Of a DNA stretch of 64,000 bases, positions 1-8,536 are shown piece after piece. Each line of letters starts with the position of its first letter. The first letter of the stretch is position 1. Source of the DNA: Medicago truncatula (taxonomy: Eukaryota > Streptophyta > Magnoliopsida > Fabales > Fabaceae). Below the pieces are notes generated by a model. That model saw nothing but the letters and a program-made list of their open reading frames with translations. It had not been told where the DNA came from and did no database searches. A program made the translations under genes and the position numbers. The DNA lies in NCBI RefSeq assembly GCF_003473485.1, contig NC_053047.1:40100972-40164971 (forward strand), given 5' to 3'.

Positions 1-828
1 GGTGTATAAACATACCATCCAATTTGAAGTTAAACAAGTAATTGTATCTGATAGCAGTAGTATAGCAGTGAGTATAGCAGTGATAAATCTTAATTTGAGA
101 TGTACTCCGAAATCATACTAACATAATCTAGTTTTATGTTAGCTGTAGTATAGCAGTGAGTCACAACCCAGAAAGCACAAATGCATGTCAACACTAAGTA
201 AGGTAGCATGGAAGCTGTGTTAATGTCAAAAACGTGCTACTGAAGTTGAAGTACTATACTAAGGTTTTACATATCATACTCTACAATTTTTTACTTCTTT
301 GGCAATTTGTTTTATAGCTAATTCCTTTGAAACTAAATATTTATCATTTTGGTTGACAGATAATTGTTATAAGATAATTCTCATTTTCTTCAATGCGTAT
401 GACATCACATTTTTGAAACAGAAAACATAAAATCATACTGATATATCAGGTGAATGATACCTGGCGATAGTGGTTACTTGCTAGAGCTTGTGAGAGTATT
501 TTATGTGATTTTTTATCCACACTCTTAAGACATATAGCAACCTGTAATCAGTAAAGTCATAATAGTTATTAACAAAGGCAATCATGTAACAAATTCACTT
601 CATTCAAATTCCAAAGACATAATACATAGGTTCATATCACCATAATAACAATTTCAAAGACTTAATACATACTACTTGTGTTCTTAATAGCAAGCAAGTT
701 CTAAAGGAAAATCTTAAGATAGGGCAACATAATGAAGATCTAAACACAAACTAAACCAAATACATAAACTAAGTCCGAAAGCATAAACTAAGTCCAAGGG
801 ACATCACTTAGCCAATTCTTGAGCCAAA
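1..828. other. 3' flank of the Myb/SANT-like gene; no gene seen
   Basis: This stretch is AT-rich and has no convincing coding sequence on either strand. A short motif, tatagcagtgag, recurs near 60-85 and 148-160. It lies downstream of the minus-strand Myb/SANT-like gene and may hold its 3' UTR. Confidence 0.5.
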
Positions 829-1887
829 TTAATACTTCATAAACATAGTAGGGTTGAATGATGCAAATTTGAGCCAAGTCAGCCTTCTTTCCTCAAAACC
901 CCGCAATGATACAAACATCTCCCTAGCTGGCTTAAACAGCATTAGGTTACAACACATTGTATGAAACTCTAAATCAGAAGTAACTGCATCCATGGTTTGA
1001 ATCTCAGCCATCACTTCACCAATAGATGCATTACTTATAGCCTCATTCCACGACTTGCAAGTCTCCGCAATCACATTAACAGCCTCAACTATTGAAGTTG
1101 AAGGAGTAGCTTTTTTCTTTCCTTTCTGTTCAGCCCTAATAACTCTCTTTCTCATTTGTCCACTACTTTGACTAACAGCTCCTTGTGATGTATTCAAGTT
1201 AATATTTCCAAAACCAGTTGCTGCTCCAATGCTTGCATCTTCACTATCACCTGAACCTTCTGCATCATCCAAGCCAACATCAATATCATCATTACCCAAG
1301 TTCTCATTAGGTAATACACCACTTGATGGTGCCCAAGCATGCTCTCCATTAGCCACTACATCCTTGAAAAGTGTGGTTAGTTGGTGAGCAAGTGGAAGTC
1401 CCTTGTCTCTAAACTTTGCATATTGAGGATTTTCCTGGATATTCATAACCTAACATATAAAACTATGGTAAATATAAACATAAAAGTATCCTAAACAAGA
1501 TATTTGTGATTCACATAACAATTCTTTCTTCTCCCACCACTCATCGGATGCATAAACGATGTTCTTCTCAAAATTCCATCCTAATTCGGTAACTTTTCCA
1601 AACAAGTTATACCATACTTTCCATTCCTTTCTCAAGCTATCATACCTATTCTTCAATTGTACCTTGTCATAATTCAGTCCACTTTGTTCATGAAATTGGG
1701 AAACAATACCTTGCCATCCTTTCTTGGTAAAACAAGTACCATTTCGTTGACGCTTGGTAACTTGATCCAAACATGCCTTCACAAAGTACTCAGTGGCTTT
1801 AATATCCCTCCAACTAGCTTTGGTACTTTGACCCTCATTGTTAGTTGATGGGGGGTTAGCAGAAACTTTCCTCTTAAGTGAGTCCAT
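829..1887 (-). CDS. Myb/SANT-like DNA-binding domain protein, two coding blocks
   Basis: The N-terminal block (about 1520-1887, read leftward) starts MDSLKRKVS and has the tryptophan-spaced trihelix/Myb_DNA-bind_3 pattern: SWRDIKATEYF, GWQGIVSQF, KNRYDSLRKEWKVW, SDEWWE. The C-terminal block (829 to about 1446) opens with ENPQYAKFRDKGL, normal for this family, then has an acidic linker, a basic KRVIRAEQKGKKK stretch and a final segment that ends FMKY before a TAA stop. Both blocks share one frame but an in-frame TAG (1450-1452) lies between them, so a short intron (roughly 1453-1520, exact sites unclear) or a nonsense mutation separates them. Proteins of this type are plant nuclear factors (L10-interacting-MYB-like) and are also the ORF1 partner of PIF/Harbinger transposons. 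No transposase is in the window, so host gene versus transposon ORF1 is undecided. The start is the first Met before the domain. Confidence 0.65.
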
Positions 1888-3099
1888 AATACTATATACA
1901 CAAAAGTATGATAAAAAGTGAAACAAACTATACATAAGGAACTTGATCAAACTGACACCAATATCCTTGTTTTGTGCATATGAAAATGATAACAGAAAAC
2001 AAAAAAAAATATACTAGAAGAAGTTATGTTACTTTGTGCTAAATGTAACTATTTTTTGTAAAGGTTGGAAAAGGTTTATCTAAGAATGAAAATGCATAAA
2101 AATTAGCAGCACAACAATGGCTTGAAGTTGTAAGTTGATTTTCTTACATTATTTCATTCAAGTTCAATTACTTTAAACTCACACCAAGTAACTTAAACAA
2201 AAACAATACACTCACGGCTCAAAACAGAACAACATGAGAGAAAAAAAAAACATAAACATGTGAATAATAACAGAACAGTCAACATAAACATATCAATAAA
2301 AAAATTGTTTTCTTCTTTGAGACTATTTATCAAACACATACAATGCATTGATGCAGGATGAAAAAATTAAGGTAAAATTTATAACAACTAGAGCAAATAC
2401 AAATAGAAATTAACAGTTTTGAAGCAAAAAAACAAAGCAAAAAAATAATTTATGAATATGTATTTACCTTTAGGCCTTGGCAGAACAATGAAATGATTCT
2501 CACAAGTAGCTCATAAGCATCATATATAGGGGGAAAGCTGAAGGAATAAATTCACCCAACCAACACATCTACCATGAGTAATGAGATTAACCACAAAATC
2601 TGAAGAAAATTGAAAGCTTGGATTTGTAAAATCTTCCGAAGTAGCAGAAAATTTAAGGTTGAAGTGATGTGAAGTAATGAAAAGGAAGAAAATTGTGAGA
2701 AAGAGAAATTGAAGGCTTGAATTTAGGGGTAATTAGGTAAGTACCTGTCCCTTGAGAAATTAAAGGTTGAAACGTGGTTTTGATCAGCCGTAGAAGCTAT
2801 GAATCTCAACTTCATGAAAACTGAGTTTTGGAGACAAAAACGCGTTTCACAAAATTGCTTTTTCATTCATCCAAACAACATGGAAAAGAGCAAAACGGCG
2901 TTTATATGAAGTAATCCACGTTTTGAGCAGAAAAAAGTGGTGCCAAACACACACACTTAATTAAATTGAAGGCTACAGTGCGTTTAGATTTTATAATACA
3001 AACTGCGTTCGGATTATAAAATCTGAAATGTATTTTCCAAATAAAACATGGCGCGAGAGTAGCGGAAAAATAATAGTCTAACAATAATAATATTTGGGT
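1888..3099. other. Upstream region; possible Harbinger-like terminal sequence
   Basis: No coding sequence is seen. From about 2740 to 2960 the reverse strand holds phrases such as tgtttggatgaatg and tgtttggcaccac, which resemble the TGTTTGG-containing ends of PIF/Harbinger elements, followed on the plus strand by TTA (2958-2960). With the Myb/SANT-like gene beside it, this could be one end of a Harbinger element whose other end lies left of the window. The paired end is not available, so this is inference. Confidence 0.3.
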
Positions 3100-3327
3100 T
3101 CGTCAATTTTGATAAACTCTGTTCGACGATTTTCGCACTCACTCATCAGAAGGTATGTATGATTTGATTTTCATTCTTCAATCAATTGTAGTTTATTATT
3201 GCATTTGAATCTATGATTGATTGCGGGGAATAAACTTGTCGGATTTGGGGGTTTAGGGTTTTCATTTTCTTATCATCATTATTTTTAATTTCTCTGCAGG
3301 TTAAGTCTCTCCCCCAATCTTCCACAA
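3100..3327 (+). other. 5' UTR and 5'-UTR intron of coiled-coil gene copy 1
   Basis: A transcribed leader is suggested by a splice donor at 3153 (AG|GTATGT) and an acceptor ending at 3299 (TCTCTGCAG), which remove a 147-nt intron. The start codon follows 28 nt later at 3328. A TATA-like tataaaat lies near 3015. The same intron sequence reappears at 13612, but there it lacks the donor and everything upstream, which supports this copy being the complete one. Confidence 0.5.
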
Positions 3328-4046
3328 ATGACTGACGAGGAGAAATCTAAGCCAACTACTTGGGTCATCTCAGGACCCACATATACCGGCAAAAGGAGAT
3401 CTGGGCCAAAAACCGGCAAACTTCTCATCAAAAATGATAGAGATCAACAGGCATGATTTTTTTATTCAAACAATTTTTAGTTTCTTTGTCTGTTTTAGCC
3501 CTTTATTATTATTTTCTATACCTGCAGAAGTTTTTTGATTCCTTTTATGATGAAATGATCGAAGAAGTTCGTAGTTGCATCAATAAGCCTGATGCTGATT
3601 TAAATTACGAGGCAAGTTTTTCTCTAACAATGTTTTTGATTTAAGTTTTACAGTTTTAGTTTCTTTGTTCATATTTGAGTTCTTTAATGTTAATTAATTA
3701 TCCTCTAAACCAGCAGTTGTTTAGGCTGAAAACTGCGTGGTTTGGCAAGGGTCATTATAGAGAGTATGTTGCCAAAAACCGTAAAGAACTTCGAATTCTG
3801 ATGAAGAAAATTAAAAAAAAGGAAGCTGAAATTCTGGGAATAAGCAAGGAAAAGGAGGACGCTGATATGAAAAGGAAGGAAGAGGAGGAAGCTGAAAGGA
3901 AGGTAAAGGAGGAAGCTGAAATTCTGAAAAAAAGCAAGGAAAAGAAGGAAGCTAAAATTCAGAAAAAGAAAATGAAAAAGAAGGAAGCTAAAATTCGAAA
4001 GCAAGCAGCTAAAAAAGTTTGTGAGGAAGGGGCTAAAGCATGTTAA
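3328..4046 (+). CDS. Coiled-coil protein, copy 1; three coding exons with GC-AG introns
   Basis: The exons are 3328-3450, 3528-3611 and 3717-4046, all joined in phase 0, giving 178 residues. Exon 1 is basic and polar (MTDEEKSKPTTWVISGPTYT...). Exon 2 gives FYDEMIEEVRSCINKPDADL. Exon 3 is an extremely charged K/E/A heptad-like coiled coil from about residue 100, ending EEGAKAC. Both coding introns start GC (CAG|GCATGA and GAG|GCAAGT) and end CAG. Exon 3 has a tandem CAGCAG acceptor, which could add one Gln. If the first GC donor were not used, translation would stop after 42 residues. Three related copies in the window keep the same exon borders, which is the main support for the model. I do not recognise the family and assign no function. 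Downstream is a 3' module shared with four other sites. Confidence 0.6.
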
Positions 4047-4187
4047 ATGCCCTAACTAAAATTAGGCAGTTGTGTGTAGAGTAAGAAATTGAAATTGAAT
4101 TATGTTATGTTTTATCCTCAAGTTATAGAGAACCAAGCTCTTGAATCTTGGTCTTTTCTGAACTATTTCCTATATAACTAATTAACT

Positions 4188-4329
4188 ATTGTAATATCGC
4201 CATCAATTAAGTATTTGTATGGTGCAATCTGTTTTTGTTCAGTGCCAGTTTCCATCACACTTGCATCTAGCAAGGGTTATGGATATTTTTTTTTCACTTA
4301 CATCAATTGAATTATTGTTTGGTGAATCC
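4188..4329 (+). repeat. Shared 3' module, copy 1
   Basis: About 140 bp starting attgtaatatcgcc, containing tggtgcaatctgtttttg and ending at ggtgaatcc. Related copies end at the same motif at 5398, 14846, 16354 and 50961, each followed by other sequence. Here it follows the coiled-coil gene stop by about 140 bp, so it probably began as that gene's 3' UTR. After a further aagaaacag it runs into metacaspase-like sequence. Confidence 0.7.
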
Positions 4330-4356
4330 AAGAAACAGACTGATTCACGTTCCTCT

Positions 4357-4593
4357 TTAGCCCACGGCAAAGTTGTGTTGTTCACATCATCCCAACTGGA
4401 TGAATTGTCAATCGAAGGTTCTTTGGGTTCTTTGTTTATCAATGTATTTGTAGAGTGTATTAAAGAAAACCTTAAATTAACGCATCGAGAATTGATAGAC
4501 ATGATTCAAAGAATATTTGATAATCATGGAGGCCTACCACTACCTGAACTTAATGATACTCTTGAGACAATGCACTCTATTATTTTTCTATAG
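4357..4593 (+). pseudogene. Metacaspase-like (peptidase C14) C-terminal fragment, locus A
   Basis: The reading frame gives AHGKVVLFTSSQLDELS, then GSLFINVFVECIKENLKL and THRELIDMIQRIF, ending HSIIFL at a TAG. In order and spacing this resembles the p10-side part of type I plant metacaspases: the segment with a Ser-Ala-Cys or similar before a D/E, the helix before the subunit end, and the 'L-T-Y-x-x-L-L-D-M-I' helix. Only about 79 residues are present, without the catalytic His/Cys part. The left border is abrupt at tagcccacggc, right after the shared 3' module. A longer copy lies at 48050-48388 and an inverted one at 46845-47090. The family assignment rests on remembered motifs and could be wrong. 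Confidence 0.4.
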
Positions 4594-4670
4594 AATCAAG
4601 CTAACAAAGTGGGAATTGAGGTTAAAAGGAGAGTATAATCGTGTGAATGAGGTATGAGAATTCATATTTT

Positions 4671-4952
4671 GCTAGGATTACTTTCTGTTAGAAAACTAAT
4701 GACACATGTCTAAGTGATAATTCAGTTGACAAAAACAGTGCATTATTATATGTTGGAGCAAGGGTTCGAATCTCAACATCTCACTTATTTACTTTAAAAG
4801 GTGAATTTTTTTTGCTAGGATTACTTTCTGTTAGAAAACTAATGACACATGTCTAAGTGATAATTCAGTTGACAAAAACAGTGCATTATTATATGTTGGA
4901 GCAAGGGTTCGAATCTCAACATCTCACTTATTTACTTTAAAAGGTGAATTTT
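4671..4952 (+). repeat. Two tandem 143/139-bp copies of a B-box-bearing, SINE-like unit
   Basis: The unit begins gctaggattactttctgtta and contains agcaagggttcgaatctcaa, with GGTTCGAATC matching the tRNA-type RNA polymerase III B box. It repeats from 4671 and from 4814 almost without change. Copy B has a single unit near 50376-50512, so the tandem doubling is specific to copy A. A tRNA-derived SINE fragment is the likely source; no A box was recognised. Confidence 0.55.
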
Positions 4953-5251
4953 CTTTGTTTAATCTTCCGTTTTGGTTACCTGTAAAGGTTAATAGAGGAA
5001 GTAAAAAATAGTTTTATCCAACTGTTTTTATTTCTTTCTTGAAGTAGAGTTTTATCCTAATTGTTGTTTTCCAAGTATCGGTCATACGGGGGCCTTTTGT
5101 TGAATCATTATCATAGCTCGGTATATAATTTGATAAGCCAATGATTTTTTTTTCTGTGTTAAATAATACGGTTAACCAACATTTTAACTAATCAATTACG
5201 ATAAATTGGATCAGATTTTGTGGTTTTTTTGGATCAGATTATGCGTAATGT

Positions 5252-5398
5252 ATTGTAATATTGCCATCAATTAAGTATTTGTGTGGTGCAATCTGTTTCT
5301 GTTCAGTGCCAGTTTCTAGCAGCATCACACTTACATCTTGCAAGGATTATGGATTGTTTTTTTCACTTACATCAATTGAATCATTGTTTGGTGAATCC
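5252..5398 (+). repeat. Shared 3' module, copy 2
   Basis: Second copy of the module, with attgtaatattgcc at its start and ggtgaatcc at its end. It continues aagaaacagaagcag into LINE ORF1-like sequence. It is nearly identical to copy 5 at 50815-50961. Confidence 0.7.
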
Positions 5399-5640
5399 AA
5401 GAAACAGAAGCAGAATACAAAGCATTCTATATTTGCTTAAAGGCCTTGATCACATGCACAGTGAATTAGAAAAGAATCGAATGCGAAAACATCACATAAT
5501 ACACAAACACGGTTTTAGAATACTGAGGAAGATGATGATTTTTTTTTCTGTGGAAGAAAGTGATGTTCAAGAAGCCCAAAAGAATGCAGTAACAGGCTAG
5601 TTGGGAAATTTATACATGAAAAACCAATTCAACAAGGATC
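5399..5640 (+). pseudogene. Degenerate LINE ORF1-like fragment (DUF4283 type), locus A
   Basis: Across shifting frames the translation keeps the pattern seen more fully at 14863-15060: an acidic run, FFSVEESDVQE, then NRLVGKF. In L1-type plant LINEs such a stretch precedes the DUF4283/zinc-knuckle ORF1 domain. Here it is short, frameshifted and ends soon after GKF. The open frame 5283-5600 spans both the shared module and this relic and probably encodes no real protein. Confidence 0.4.
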
Positions 5641-5984
5641 TTTGCAGATGGCTCATTCTATCCCATAATTGAGATATGATTTTTCTAATGCAAACAAAGC
5701 TTATCGAAAATCATCATATCATTGATTGTGCTACTAGGGGGTGGTGGTAAGGTCTGAGGTTAATCATTCTTTTGGACCTCTAATGTAAATTTAAACCATT
5801 ATATTTAGTTATAATAAAAATTATATTGACTGCTACATTACTTCTAGTGATAATAACCATAGCAATATCAATGATAATACTAATAATATTTGGAGGGCTA
5901 ATGTTACTTATGTATTTCCCTTTCATCATCAAAAATAAAAAACATGTAACCTTATTAATACTCTTTATGATGAAAATCTTACTT

Positions 5985-6335
5985 TAAATTGGCTGCTTTT
6001 TTGGTGATTTTAACATAGTTATGAGTCAACATGAGAAAGTTGGAAGCAATAAGACTAATCATTCTAATCTTTTTCAAAAATACTTTGGCCATATGATTTA
6101 GGTTTTAAACACCCCACCTTTCACAACATGTACATTACTTATAGGCTTGTTAGGTTTTTTGCAAACAATGGGTGGAAGGACCTTTATCCAAACTTTTCTA
6201 ACTCTCATCCACTCAAGTTTAAATCTGATCATTCTCCTTGCTACTAGATTTTAGCACTACTAATATTTCCAGGAACAAAAGACAAAGATGAAGTGGGTTT
6301 GAACATCATTAAAAATTCTTGACGTTTATTATTAT
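5985..6335 (+). pseudogene. LINE endonuclease-domain relic, locus A
   Basis: The frame at 6003 gives GDFNIVMSQHEKVG, the apurinic-endonuclease GDFN motif and its usual continuation in plant L1 LINEs. In another frame a later stretch gives RFFANNGWKDLYPNF and, near 6224, SDHSP, the C-terminal endonuclease motif. Stops and frameshifts separate the pieces. With the ORF1-like piece upstream this is an internally deleted LINE. The copy at 51555-51790 has lost the middle of this domain. Confidence 0.55.
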
Positions 6336-6901
6336 TATTTTTTTATAAATTAAGAGCAAATAACAGGATGTCCAACTAATTTGGTAATCCACTCTAAATC
6401 TTTTGTTAAATGCTGATATATCTTCTTATATATCTTCTTATTCCTAAACAAAGTTTTGTTGCCCTAATTTTAACCTAATATTTAACCTAATATTTTAGCA
6501 ACTTTTCCCTCCTTCAAAACCTAACCATATTTCCTAATTCCCCTCCTCCAAACCCTAACCATGATTTCCTAACTTCACTCCTCCTAAAACCTATCTAATT
6601 GATTTCCATAAACCATCTTCTTATTCCTAAACAAAGCTTTGTTGCCCTAATTTTAACCTAATATTTTAGCAACTTTTCCCTCCTTCAAAACCTAACCATA
6701 TTTCCTAATTCCCCTCCTCCAAACCCTAACCATCATTTCCTAACTTCACTCCTCCTAAAATCAATCTAATTGATTTCCATAAACCATATCTCCTAACTCC
6801 CCTCCTCCAAACCCTCACCAATATATTTTAATCCTTTCTCCTAAACCGAAATCTCTTTCTAAAACCATATCTTTCTCTTAAACCGAAATTTCTTAATCAA
6901 C

Positions 6902-7640
6902 ATGGCTTCTAGAAACATTCAGACTTTGCTGTCATACCACTGCCTCACTGGTAACCATATCTTCATTCCACTCTGGTTTATACTAAATATATAGACTTTT
7001 GCTCTTATTCCTCGCTGTTGTAAAGTATAAATCATTCTTTCAATCCCTTTTAATCTTTTGTAGGTCCGTTGGTGAAAAACCCTCTTTCCGATCTTGACAA
7101 AGCAATCAACAAGCTGAGACTGAAATACATATCATATATCGTTGAATATGACATTGATGCTGTATGTGTTTTTTGCCAAATATACCTATTCTTAATTATT
7201 TGCATTCTATTTTATCAACGTTTGTGATGTTTTTGTTTGTTATTTTTTTAGGGTGCAGTATGCTTGCCAAACATGTTTGGCGGTGATTTTGGAGATCAAA
7301 TTGGGCGCTATGCAATATTGACTGATCCTAAGTCCAACAAGTTTGAAGTATTGGTCGACAAAGTAAACGGAGCATTTTTTTCTCACAAAGGGATGTAAAG
7401 CGATTCTTGACTTTTACGGAATCGATCTTGGTGCCTGGATTACCTTGGTTTTTGTTGGTGACGGACAGTTTGATATATAGTTGACTGATAGGTTTCACAA
7501 GAGTATCCCCTACCCGGTTTTTGACCCCCCTATGCATTTCCTTCTTGACAAGATGAATTTGCAAGCAACTTTCGTGAAGGTGTGAAGATCAGAGGGGGTG
7601 CTCCGATGGTTGGGTCACATGATACCATCTACCTTGATGT
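6902..7640 (+). pseudogene. B3-like DNA-binding pseudobarrel protein, broken
   Basis: Three exons are visible: 6902-6950, 7064-7161 and from 7252, with good GT/AG sites. The start is MASRNIQTLLSYHC. Exon 3 gives CLPNMFGGDFGDQIGRYAIL, then FEVLVDKVNGAFF, and in a shifted frame KGCKAILDFYGIDLGAW and ITLVFVGDGQFDI, ending with RFHKSIPYPVFDPPM. This resembles legume B3-like proteins. A T run (about 7374-7380) carries a one-base frameshift and a TAG at 7478-7480 interrupts the frame after FDI. A possible last exon lies beyond the solo LTR at 12191-12265 (INDEDGDYTDV...FRNV, stop). It sits inside putative Helitron H1, so it is probably a captured gene fragment. Family call is moderate. Confidence 0.5.
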
Positions 7641-7985
7641 TATTTACAATTAGTCCATGTTTAGATAAATTGTGCAACACCTTTCCACTTTGAATTTTAA
7701 GTTTTAGTTTCTTAAGAGTTTTGGAAGCATCTATTTTTTTGTCTTTGAATTTAGCAAATGTCCCTTGAATTTCATAATAATTTAGCCTTGCTTGCTTTAG
7801 TTTTTGATTTATATATTTGTGTTTGTGCTCCTCAAACTATATTTAGTAGCATTGTTGTGTTATTGAAGCATGTTAGTAGCATAGCTTTTAGTAACATTAT
7901 TAGTAACAATTACTACCTTTTTCGTGACACTTTTAGTCACATTATTACTAACAATTACTAATCCTAATCTCTAAAATATGTTTTG
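7641..7985. other. AT-rich stretch without gene
   Basis: No coding or RNA feature is seen. From about 7870 to 7960 a phrase of the type tagtaacattattagtaacaatta repeats imperfectly just before the ordered tandem array. Confidence 0.4.
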
Positions 7986-8455
7986 GGTGGAATCAAACTA
8001 AAATCCTAATCCTAATTTCTCTCATTCAAGTAACTAAGAAATTTCATCCACATCTCTATAGTAACTTTTTGGTGGAAACAAACTAAAATCCTTATTTATC
8101 TCATTCAAATAATTACGGGATTTCATCCACATCTCTAAAATATGTTTTGGGTGGAAACAAACTAAAAATCCTAATTCCTCTCATTCAAGTAACTACTAAA
8201 GATTTCATCCACATCTCTAAAATATTTTTTAGGTGGAAACAAACTAAAATCCTAATCCTAATTTCTCTCATTCAAGTAACCAAGAGATTTCATCCACATC
8301 TCTAAAATAACTTTTTGGTGGAAACAAACTAAAATCCTTATTTCTCTCATTCAAATAAGTAAGAGATTTCACCCACATCTCTAAAATATGTTTTGGGTGG
8401 AAACAAACTAAAAATCCTAATTCCTCTAATTCAAGTAACTACTACATTTCATCCG
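7986..8455 (+). repeat. Minisatellite with 246-bp higher-order period (three ~82-bp subunits, twice)
   Basis: The subunit runs ggtggaaacaaactaaaatc ... ctctcattcaa ... ttcatccacatctctaaaat. It begins at 7986, 8071, 8150, 8232, 8317 and 8396, spacings 85, 79, 82, 85, 79. Subunits one and four, two and five, three and six are the closest pairs, each exactly 246 bp apart. So a trimer was duplicated as a block. Confidence 0.8.
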
Positions 8456-8536
8456 AGTCAACTATCTTAATCATTTGTTTTGCGCCCATAAACCCTATTT
8501 ACAAGTCAATTCTTAAGTCAAACACACTGCCCCATT

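Larger units (their letters stand above)
4594..6420 (+). repeat. Dispersed segmental duplication, copy A
   Basis: This block matches 48389-52290 nearly base for base over long stretches; the predicted 105-residue reading at 5283-5600 is identical to that at 50846-51163. Copy A lacks a MULE and a MITE present in copy B and lacks about 1.9 kb around the MULE. It keeps about 110 bp (near 6146-6255) missing from copy B. Homology stops at 6420, where Helitron-like sequence begins. Confidence 0.85.

Noticed and set aside
3705..4004. Minus-strand open frames rich in Phe/Leu/Ser opposite the coiled-coil exon
   Set aside because: They are the antisense reading of the AAG/GAA-rich exon and recur at 14163-14516 only because that exon is duplicated.
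4880..4950. A tRNA gene, because of GGTTCGAATC
   Set aside because: Only the B box is present; no cloverleaf arms, anticodon stem or A box fit. It is treated as SINE-like. The same applies near 12710, 50470, 53710 and 58610.
5283..5600. A conserved 105-residue protein identical at 50846-51163
   Set aside because: The identity comes from a recent segmental duplication. The frame crosses from the shared 3' module into LINE debris, and the LINE-related reading lies in other frames.
7960..8455. A CRISPR-like array (regular repeats with spacers)
   Set aside because: Whole ~82-bp subunits repeat without unique spacers, the host is a plant, and a 246-bp block duplication explains the pattern.
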